From Gnetum montanum (lineage: Eukaryota; Streptophyta; Gnetopsida; Gnetales; Gnetaceae), in assembly GCA_015680685.1 (NCBI GenBank), contig MNCI01004262.1:404478-468477 (forward strand): DNA of 64,000 nt, written 5' to 3'. Below the pieces are notes generated by a model. That model worked only from the letters and a program-made list of their open reading frames with translations, was not told the origin of the DNA and did not search any database. A program made the position numbers and the translations under genes. Shown here piece after piece: positions 25,773-35,392 of this stretch (the first letter of the stretch is position 1; each line of letters begins with the position of its first letter).

Positions 25773-26879
25773 CTTGGGGAAACAAATGCAAAAATTTCCA
25801 ATCTCCTATACCTTGCTTGTAACTGCATAACTCCTTTGTGATGGATGTCAAAACTACATTTAGGATTGATGGAATTAGAACCGAAATTGATGAGGAAGCC
25901 ATGATTCTATGTGCTACCTATGGAAGATGTACTATGAAAAGTGATTTTAGTAAAAATGTAATGTGGGAGGTATTAAAACACCATCGAGAAATCTTATGTT
26001 GCAACTTGCAAACCCCCAATATTAAACTCGACGATGGAATTTTATTGTAAAATGTGAAGATTGTAATCCATGAGATGCAATTTCACATACTTTAACTCTA
26101 GGGGTTGAAAAAATTCCTCATATGTTGTCATAGCCTCATTCCTCAAGTGGAAAAATTTGTGCCATGTATATATTTGGGCTTGCAAAGGTTAACAATGCAT
26201 TTTAGACTACCAAAATTGGCATTTTCATGGATTTTTGTGGGGTTGTAGCCTCAACTACGCTAGAACCACCTATCCCTAGCATTGGTTCTATTGGATTGTT
26301 ATTTACCCAACAATAGCTAGTGTAGTTACCATAATTACTAATGGTGTTCCACAAGGTCAACATAGGAGTTGTTGGGTTTCCATTTTTGTTCATGAAGATA
26401 ATGTTGGAATCGTTGGGATTTTCACTTTCCCAGCTATGGCTAATGTAGTCACTATGATTCTCAACAGTGTCTCCATGGCTTGTGTAAATGCTTCAAAACT
26501 AGCGTAGATGCAACAAAGCTAGTGTAGTACCAAAAGTTCATTTACTATTTTTAGTATCCAATATGGTTTTGATGGCCTTGGGTGCATAAAAAACTTATCA
26601 TAAATGGAAAATACATTGGAGTTGAAAGCCTGCTACACCTACACATGATTTCAATCTATCAGTAATCATGGCAAAAAATTTGTAGTAACAAATTGAACAT
26701 TAGCTACCAATTGAAATCAAATTCCAACACTTTGAAAGGGCTTTTTAGAAAATTGGAAATTTGTTGAGCATTGGAGACTCTTAGTGCATTGTTCAAGAGC
26801 AACAATTCAAGTATTTTTCTAAGGATAATTAGGCTTAGAAAGGGAGAAGGGATGAATAAGTTTCCCAAATTAAAATTCA
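25773..26879. other. Non-coding region with scattered ACTAC/GTAGT dyads
   Basis: No gene is seen. Between 26240 and 26550 words such as CAACTACGCTAG, CTAGTGTAGTTACC and CTAGCGTAG recur without a fixed period. The same vocabulary appears in the E3 LTR, the 188-bp array and 41060-41900. Possibly a leader or LTR remnant of E4. Confidence 0.4.
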
Positions 26880-27969
26880 TTTAGACAAAGCACACACACA
26901 AAATTTAACATGGTTCCCCAACTTGGGTAGTCCACACTCAAAGGGTAATTCACAAGCACACCTTCAAACTTTGTTGCTCTTAAATGTAGTTTGAAAGATA
27001 CCGCATATTATATAAGCTCTAAGCTCTACTTCAAAGTGATTTGATGCTACAAATCCACTCAACCCCGTAAGGTCTTGACAAGCTTAGAATATGATTTCTA
27101 GGATCCCACAACATTTACAATCTTAAGATCCACTCTAAAGTGTTGTGGTGCTACACCAACACTCAATCCTATAAGATCCCAAAAAACTCAAGCAAGATGC
27201 CTTTCGGCAAGAAGCACATCAACCCTACAGGGTAATAAGAAAGAAAAATAATGCCAAGGGATGAAAGTAGCTTAGTTTGCTAATCCTTGCACTTTGAGGT
27301 ATAACACACTTTAGAATAGAAAAAAGATAATACAATGAGAGCCAATAGTGATTACAATGATTGTTAAATGATTACACAATGATTGTACAAAAGCTTGCAT
27401 ATTTCCCAATGAGAATGATGTCTTCATATAGACACTATGTTTCCAAATTCATCTTGAAACTTGTGCAACAACTAGCTAACATCATGGAAGATGTCTTCTT
27501 CTCGACTAAGACATCTTTCTACATTTGGCCTCTATTTTGGGAAGACATCTTCTTCTAGTGAAATTTTTCTTTCTATAATAACTAGCCTTCATTCTAGGAA
27601 GACATCTACTATTTTGTAGAGACATCTTTGTCTATACTACCTTCTGGAAAGATGCCTTTGTTATGGGAAAGACATATTTTCTACAATTCTAGGAGCCTTC
27701 AAGTGCCTCCAAACAAGTTCCCATAGATCTTATAACCTCCTAGACTCATAAAAATGATCTAGAACCACTCTAAAACATGACAAAACATCCAAGAATCATC
27801 CTCAACAAAAATAAACACATTTTTCTTGAATTCTTCATATTCATCCTTGATCCATTAAGTCCTTGTGATCCTAGTTTTGCATGTGAGTCCTGAGTTCTTT
27901 TCTCTTGTTCCTATAAACACAATAACCATACAATTATCCTTGTACTCCATTTTCCTTAACATTTTGACA
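26880..27969 (-). repeat. 3' LTR of E5
   Basis: The right edge is set by the end of similarity with 40415: plus-strand CCTTAACATTTTGACA, so on the minus strand the LTR starts TGTCAAAATG. It is preceded on the minus strand by a purine tract AAATGGGGAGAC (27973-27985). The left edge is not resolved; 26880 is approximate. It contains two units of a 54-bp repeat near 27508 and 27562. Confidence 0.6.
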
Positions 27970-29808
27970 TATAGTCTCCCCATTTCTGGTAATGTCCAAA
28001 ACTTAAGAAAATGGGTTAGCCTTTATCACAATATCACAATTCATAAGCTACTTCTTCCCCTTTTTAGACATGACAAAAAATGATGATGCATATAAACCTG
28101 GCTCTTAAAGATATATCATAAAAGAGAAACATCATATAATATGCATAACTAACATCATATGACAACCCCATAGAGATAAAAACATTTTAGCTAAGAAGGA
28201 AGAAGAGTACACATCTCTTAGCACTATTTTCCATGAAGAGCTAGCCCTTATTTGTTTACAAAATTACAAATTAACTAATCCAAACCTTTCAATTGAAATT
28301 CATGAATATTTAAAAACATAAAGTTTGAAGTAAAGTATGCTCCTTGTAGATCAAGTAACCTATCTCTAAACCAATAAGCCATTAGTAGTAACTATTGCAT
28401 GATTATTTAATTTTCTAATATAAGTAATTCCATAGCAAGTTCAAGGCAAGTCAATTTAAAACATGCATATTTAAATTTTAAGATAAAGCAACATAACTAA
28501 TTAAGCTGAATATATTAAATGATCAAACACAACCAATCAACTTTTTATCCAAAAGAAGATTCATAAACTAATATATGATAATCATGTTAAAGGAAAAATA
28601 GCATATGGATATACCTCATATCTTATCAAAAGAGATCATGAACACTTGTTCTAGTACATCTCAATTCATATTTACAATAAGGACCTTAGGTACTTAAAAA
28701 GATATACTCTTGACATACAAAAGATTAGCCAATAAATAGAGCTCACAGGTAAGTTTAAGTTTTATCCTTAGATAAGGAGTTAATAAATGTCCTCTTGTAC
28801 AACATTACGATATGAATATGTTCTTCCTTGCCAATTTTTTGTTAAGAGTAAGTTGAAATATGAAGTTTTGCTACTTAAGTGCCTTTTGGTAAAATCCTCA
28901 AAAGACTTCCCCTATATTGGTGGCCTCTTGGATTAGGTAAAGGTTCTCCCTACATGTGTGTAGATTTTGATGCTCCCTTTGAAACCTTTTGGATCAAATT
29001 GTTCTTTTTTCATCAAAGTACTATCTTTGCAAATCAACATTAAGATCAAGTGTAGAGACTAGAATCTCCTATTAATAGTACTTCATAATGATTCCTTTTG
29101 CAATAATACTTTTCTCAAAAGATTCATGAATTGCATTGAAGGTACTAATTCAAATTCTTCAATTATCATATAGCAAAAATCTTCCAAAATTAATTTGACT
29201 TTATGAGAATAAACCCACATCTCAAAGGAAAAAAGCTTATCATTTTATGAAATTTATGCAAGAATTTTAAATCACTTGAAACTAATACATAAAAAGATGA
29301 TTTTTCAATAAAAACTTTTAAAAGTTTACAAGTACAACAAACTTTCATTTAATTATAAGATTAATCACATCATGCTCACAAGAGATACCATAATTTAAAA
29401 TATTCTAACAATATCAAATATCTTTTCTTGTAAGCACTATCTCAAAACTTGTAGAATACTAAAGCTAACATCCCACACATCAATACAATTTAGTCTTTCC
29501 AAATTAAATATTGACACGATATTTAGCAAGTAATGAAATAAAAGCTTACCTTGACTTACCTTACTTGAAACTAAGAATTAGGATGCCTAGAGTGCTAGAG
29601 AATGATATTCCTATATCAAGGTTTCTCTTCTTGCACAGGGTTCTTTAATTTTCAAGGCTTAGCCCCTTTTCAAAAATTGGGTAGATATTGTCTTCTCATT
29701 CTTAGGTTCCTTTCTCTTGATTCTCCAAACTTTTCAAAATCCCTCGTTCTTTTGAGTTGTCCAATCTTTCTTGAATCCTCTTTGATTTATTTGCCTATCC
29801 TTTTTAAC
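27970..29808. other. E5 internal region lacking pol
   Basis: AT-rich, without any copia protease, integrase, RT or RNase H motif on the minus strand. Short open stretches here show no domain. It joins gag directly to the 3' polypurine tract and LTR. Confidence 0.55.
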
Positions 29809-31243
29809 CTATGAAAAATCCTTTCTAGGCATAGTTGAATCAAACCAAGAAGTCCTATGATATGACCAAGTGCTCATGTGATAATATTTTAAATTGCACT
29901 CCCATTGCATATGCCCAAATTTATGACAATAATAACATCTTACTTTCCTATAGTAGTTAAAAGTGATCATACCTAGGAGTTGCTTTGGTTTGAGATGTAG
30001 TATCCATTGATTCTTCAATCTTTGGAGTAGCCTTAGATTAAAATGGAGCTGGTATAGATGACTTTTCTTATGTATAGCATCCCAGCCTACTCTTATCATG
30101 TAGAATTCTTCCTTTTCCTAAGACCATCCAAAGTAACTCTTTCTCTTTAACTAGCCTTTCATTCACAAGTCTTAGATTTGTAATTTCCACTTTAGCTTAC
30201 TCATAAGACAAGGTTAGTTTTTTATTCTTAGCCCTTAGGTCTAAGAGTTCTTTGGTAAGACTGAAATTCAATTAATTTAATAGAGAGATCTCATGATCTT
30301 TTGTCTTAACTTACTTATTCAACTTATTATAGAGATTTTGAAAAGATAATAATTATTACATAAAAAATCAAACCTTTCTTTCTCATTTAGTTCATCATCT
30401 AAGGAGCTGACACCATCATCTATAAGGCCCATACATAGGAGGTGTGAATTTTGAGCATCATCATCCACTTCTTCTACATTTTTCTTTCCATCATCCCAAC
30501 TTGTATAGAAGTTGGTCTTTTTCATCTCCTCATCATTTCTATTTCTCTATTGTAACCTGAAATTACTAAGACATTTGGAGGCCACATGGCCTCTTTCACC
30601 ACATACCCAACATTCTATTGAAGAGGAATCAAAGTTAGAATTTCAAAAAGTTCTATTTCTTTCCTTACCTTTTTCTTTACCTTTGAATTTATTGGATCAT
30701 TATTGATTGAAAATGTTACTTTTTCTTATCATAAGACTTTGCAGCCTTCTTAGGAGAAGAGTTATCTTCTCTTCACTACTTGTATCTTGTTCAAGACATT
30801 CCTTTTCTTTAGAGGATAACTTTAGGACTATGGCTTTTTCTTGAATAGGCCCTTTGCTTATGAGATTCATTTCATAAGCAATAAGAGCACTTTGAAGCTC
30901 TTTGAATTTCAAAATAAAGAAGTCTCTAATCCCCTCCATGGTTATGACCTTTGGTCTAAATTCTCATTGGAGAGTTCTAGTCATTTTAAATATGACATCA
31001 CTTTTAGGTAAATCTTTACCAATACCTCTAATAGCCACAACAAGATCATTTTTTGTAGAGAAATGATCATTGATTTTTTCTCCTTCTCTCATTTTGAGCT
31101 TATCGTATTCACTTTGCAAAAGCAAGAGTTTAGATTTTTTAACTATTGATGTTCCCTCATAAGTAGCCTCTAATGTTATCCAAATCTCTTTGGATATTTT
31201 AAAAATAGCTATACTATTAAATTCAAATTTGTCCAAAGAACAA
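29809..31243 (-). pseudogene. Sirevirus-like copia gag with two CCHC zinc knuckles
   Basis: Minus-strand order. A UBN2-type gag core (31243-30964) has LDKFEFNSIA, KEIWITLEATYEGTS and KSKLLLLQSEYDKLKM. It continues at 30939-30700 (IRDFFILKFKELQSALIAYE, SSKEKECLEQ). A first knuckle CWVCGERGHVASKC is at 30612-30571. An acidic DDGVSSLDDELNEKE linker (30525-30319) follows, then a helical region. A second knuckle CYYCHKFGHMQWEC is at 29937-29896. Both knuckles keep the C-x2-C-x4-H-x4-C ligands. Gag packages RNA in virus-like particles. The gag N-terminus is missing at the E6 junction, and stops or frame changes separate the blocks. The long linker with a second knuckle is typical of Sirevirus-type gag. 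Confidence 0.88.
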
Positions 31244-31403
31244 CATGACAAAGAAATACTAGTCCAGGTGGGAAGACAGTAAACTACGATCAGTGAGTAA
31301 TGATCTAGATACCACAACTAGCTCATCTATGGAGTCCGACTGGATCGTTCGTGAAACACTCGTATTCATATCGTTGAGTGTAGGGGCACCTCACCACTCA
31401 TCA
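31243..31403 (+). repeat. Truncated 5' LTR of E6 (last ~160 bp)
   Basis: Matches 39112-39272 of the 3' LTR: GGTGGGAAGACA, GTTGAGTGTAGGGG and the CACTCATCA end. Upstream of about 31243 the match stops abruptly and copia gag begins, so about 740 bp of the LTR, including U3 and its TATA box, are gone. Confidence 0.85.
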
Positions 31404-31404
31404 T

Positions 31405-31422
31405 TGGCACCATTTTTGGGGA
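31405..31422 (+). other. Primer-binding site, tRNA-Asp type, decayed
   Basis: TGGCACCATTTTTGGGGA lies one base after the LTR end. It is a substituted form of the TGGCGCCGTTGCCGGGGA site known from Athila and Tat gypsy elements. Most changes are C-to-T or G-to-A. Confidence 0.75.
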
Positions 31423-31539
31423 TGGTGCTAGTTATTTAGATTAGTTACATCATACAAGATCACTGTAACAAAGTATTCACCATAAATCTTTTAGGAAAGA
31501 AAATTAATTCCGATTAAGTGACACACAAATTCACACACA

Positions 31540-33410
31540 ATGTCCCTCTCACAAGACTACGATAATGCAACAACTAGTAAGGAAATTCATTGGAGAACCA
31601 AAGAACTATACGATGATGAAGATGAATTTTGGAGTACCCAATCTAATGTAGGGGTTTACATAAACAAAGAAAACATCGTTCCAACACATGAATGCATAAC
31701 CTACCTAGTGACAATGAACCCCTACTAGCCACTACAAGCCTANTTGATATCTTTCATTGAAGAGCTCTACCATTGTTGGCCAATGTTGGATTGGTTTTGG
31801 TTTTAACAACATATACCATACTTTTGTTTGGCCAACGAGTGTCAAAGGAAAGAGCTTAATTTTTTCCCATCCATTATCAATATTGTTCCATGCACAAGCA
31901 TCGTAGAAGGCTTGTAAATGTTGTTGCAGATCTAAATCGTAGCCTCCTGAAAACTTAGGAAATTTTTTTAAATCAAGCCTAGGTAGATGACTTTCTTTGC
32001 GATGCCTACGGGATATTTGAATAGACTCTTGTATTTTTGCTAGGCTTGTAGTGGCTAGTAGGGGTTCATTGTCACTAGGTAGGTTATGCATTCATGTGTT
32101 GGAACGATGTTTTCTTTGTTTATGTAAACCCCTACATTAGATTGGGTACTCCAAAATTCATCTTNCAACTCCAAGAGCTTATTAATTGGGTAGCAAAAGA
32201 AGAAGGGAAGTTAGCTAAATGGGAGAATGCTAAGAAATCTCAACAAGCCCAAAAATCAACAAGGGCCCATGATTATGAAGAGGAGAAATCAACTCACCTT
32301 AAGGAGGTGGAACCATCTTTGCCAGTACTACAACCATTGTATGAAGTGGAGGCAAAGATCAATAAAATGGTGGAATGGATGCATAAAAAATATGGAGAAA
32401 ATGCCAATATTATTAGAGGTAGAGTCATGATGAACCAAGAAGTAGGAAAAAATATCCTTAGACAATCGAAAAGAAGGGTAGAAGAGAATAAGAACTTAAC
32501 TACCAATCATACGTATCAATGTAACGTTTTCCTGTACGATCACCCCAAGGGCCAATGTCCAATCTTGTCACATTTGCAGGAGCATTGGGGAAGAGTGTTA
32601 CATCTGGAGTTCGTATAGAGATACTATGTTCGATCACAGTGGTAACAATCCCAGTTATGGGGGAGGCCACCCTCAAAATGGGTACACCCTTCATATCATC
32701 CGAACATAAGTGCTTATCAAGTCCAACATCCTATTTCTCCAACTGGGTCAACATCCTCTATCTCACCACATTATTATCATTCTCCTTAATACTATCAACC
32801 CATTTCATTTCCAACACAACCACCACCTTGGATACCTTACACTTCTCCTCAATTCCAACATTCTCATCCTTTACCTCTTTCTACATCACCACTAGTTGTT
32901 CCTGAGGGATTTACATCACAACATCAACCCATGAATGTTACTTATGCTTCTATTGTCAAAAGAAATGGGAATCCTCCACAACATCATAGGCGTCCCTTCT
33001 TTAGACATGATTGTAGAAAGGGACACTACAGTTCAGAAACCACTACATTCACCAACTCAGCATAAGTCCAACACTGTGGTGCATCTTCCTCTTTGAACCC
33101 AATGCCTTATGTTACCTTATTAGGCCACCACTCAATACTCCAATAACCATGTGGCCCAATGAATATAACCACATGGGGAGACATGTTGATCCTTGCATAC
33201 CATCTTATGGTCGCAAGTACCATAGTGGGTCAACTCCTTATAAATTAACGACATCTTATAACTTGCCCCACTATGTCAACCCTAATCAAGTGTGTGAACC
33301 CCAATGGGGTAAGTATGATCGAGCCCCAACATTTCCAACATGCAAGGATCCCAATTCTTCATTTATTAATCCTAGCCATGCTCAACTATTTAGTTATGGG
33401 GGATAACCCC
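31540..33410 (+). pseudogene. Athila-like gag of E6 (part of it inverted in the assembly)
   Basis: The N-terminal part is at 31540-31742. The gag core (PKFSGGYDLDLQQHLQAF, LVGQTKVWY, WPTMVELFNERYQ) is present only on the minus strand between the two unknown bases (32091-31744). The C-terminal part resumes on the plus strand at 32166 with LQELINWVAKEEGKLAKW. A knuckle-like CNVFLYDHPKGQC follows at 32520-32558, then a long proline/histidine/tyrosine-rich tail with frame changes (32560-33410). In the knuckle the second cysteine is phenylalanine. Apart from the inversion, stops and frameshifts occur in the tail, so it is not a working gene. Confidence 0.85.
31743..32165. other. Inverted segment bounded by single unknown bases (probable assembly error)
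   Basis: Single N bases stand at 31743 and 32165. Bases 32043-32164 are the reverse complement of 31621-31742, about 122 bases with no difference that I can see. The interior encodes gag on the opposite strand from both flanks, and its minus-strand end (NERYQ) continues naturally into 32166. This fits a small contig placed in the wrong orientation with its overlap uncollapsed. Confidence 0.9.
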
Positions 33411-33429
33411 CCATTCTAATAACAAGTAG

Positions 33430-33545
33430 GATTAATATATATTTTTCATTTTCTTTAATTTTAAATTTTTTTTAGTTTTTCACTTTTCAACTTATTGTTT
33501 GATATTTTTTTCTTTTTGTCTTTTTATCTTTTTACCTTTTTATGA
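33430..33545 (+). repeat. Pyrimidine-rich tract after gag in E6
   Basis: T-rich with C (TTTTCATTTTCTTTAATT to CTTTTTATCTTTTTACC). Counterpart of 2300-2520 in E1 and 59160-59335 in E9. There it follows integrase, so its position here marks the right edge of the missing pol. Confidence 0.65.
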
Positions 33546-34796
33546 GTAATCTCATCTAAGAATAAAAACACTTATGTGAACTATTGGTTGAGGTGTTGTT
33601 TTATGCTATCAAGTCTCAGGTGACTAATTATTTGAACAGCGAGCCCATAACATCCATCCACCCATTCTAGTAATAAGGGGTTCTACTTTGGGTACAACGA
33701 TATTCGTAATCATTAAAACTTAAAGTAACCTTTTGTTATCATACCCAAAGTAAAGAAGGATGGACTAAGTAGGAATGGCCAGGGTGTGACATCAAGGAGA
33801 CTTGTGGATTCTCTTTGGTGATGTCTATGGGAGTTACCATGCTGCTTGATTATACTAAGATCCTTGTAGATCTAACGAAAAGTGGGAGTAAGAGTAATCA
33901 AAAGGCACTTAACCAAAAAAACAATAATGCTATTCTAGGGGGTCCCACTGGAAAGACATGCACCCATGCCTAAAGGTAGGTGGTTTCTCTGGATTAAGCA
34001 TTTCAAAAAAAAAACACAAGAGGTTTGACAAAGCAAAATCACTCCTCCCTTGTACGAAACACCAAGTGATTGTATGCTTTGTTGTCATGGTGCTCTTATG
34101 GTTGTCCATCATTGGATGAAGCAATGTAATGTCACTGATTGGAGGAATGGGCTTGGTTCTGATTTCGGAGTGACAGGTTAATGACACATTAATCATGTCT
34201 TACACATAGGATTCATTATGCCCTAGGTCAGTTACCTCATGTTCCGATCTCTGCAATCCCTTCTACAATTCACCTCACCCCCTTGTTTGTGTAATTGTGA
34301 CTTGTGACTCGGGTAGCATGGAATTCATCTCTCATTGTGGTGATATCTACATGTGTGTGTTTTGTGGAACTAGTATGGATAACAGTGAACCCTTCTAGTG
34401 CCTACGTACATTTCAAGGTGTGGTTATGCAAGGGCATTATAGGTTGGAACCTGCTTTGGGGAGGATCCACTTGCGCAACCTTTGTAATTTACACTTATAA
34501 CACATCTCCCACACATCATTCAATACCCTCTATGTATTACCAACATTCTTCTTTCCCTTCTTATCCTTTCAGTTTAAATGTTCCTATGAGCTAACACATG
34601 CCCTTTTTCCCCTACTCTTCATGATTCTCATTGACATATTTTACATCACTATACTCTTTGTGCCTTCAAAACTAGTTTGTATTACCCTAGACCCCTTTGC
34701 ATTGACATACACGGTCTCATTTTAGACCTCAAAGTTTCAAAAAAATTTAAAAATTTAATTAAAATTCGGTAGCTTTTACAAATACCCCATTTTCGA
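33546..34796 (+). other. Non-coding spacer of Athila-like elements
   Basis: Bases 33780-33900 are the reverse complement, with substitutions, of 1951-2060 in E1 (GTGACATCAAGG, AGTGGGAGTAAGAGTAA). Bases 33948-33979 (GAAAGACATGCACCCATGCC) match 58625-58655 in E9 and two places in E1. The open stretches here show no protein family. The spacer separates the pol position from the third ORF. Confidence 0.6.
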
Positions 34797-34890
34797 TAAG
34801 ATGCGATATCGGGTCCTCGATATCCAGTCCGATGCTATATCAGGTCCCCGCTAGCGGGTATGTGATATTGCGTCCTTAAATTATATATAT
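34797..34890 (+). promoter_or_regulatory. Promoter-like module before the third ORF of E6
   Basis: GATATC at 34805 and 34819 (14 bases apart), GCTATATC at 34834, GATATT at 34864, then TTATATATAT at 34881-34890. The LTR U3 shows the same series (38415, 38429, 38441, 38461, 38475) before its TATA box at 38499. Sequence after the TATA box is unlike the LTR, so this is not simply a displaced LTR end. A 500-base leader with no long ORF leads to the third-ORF start at 35393. Confidence 0.5.
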
Positions 34891-35392
34891 ACATGGGCCC
34901 CCCACACCTATCAACATCATTTGCAACTGTTCATGTGGGGGAATTTTTTTCAAATTTTCTTCTACGACGTGCAATTATGCATCTCTTGCTTCACTCATCA
35001 TAACTCGTTTACTGGTGCTCCGATTTTCATTCCGTCTAAACCTACTTGAACCCGAAGTGTTCCGCTGAGTCGTGGGGGAGGGGTACACACCAAATTGTGT
35101 AGAAATTTTTTGAAATTCATCATCACCCAAAGGAAACTATCAAGGGTAATTAGTCAAAAATAATAATAAACATGTGCCAAAAATAATTACATCTCCTTAT
35201 CTATATTGGGAAATTAAACTTTGAAACCACCTAAGCAAAGTGGACCAAATATTAAAACCTTGTGGGGACATTTCCATAAAACTCCTAATCTTAAAATCAC
35301 ACAAAAACAAAACAAACTCATTAAGGTAAGAAGTAAGGTATAACTTAACTTGGGTAAACAACCTTACTAATGCTTGGCCCATGTGATTGCAG

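Noticed and set aside
31743-32165. Biological inverted repeat or hairpin-forming element
   Set aside because: The arms match without visible change, while everything else nearby is old and diverged. Single unknown bases mark both edges and gag is continuous only when the segment is flipped. An assembly error is more likely.
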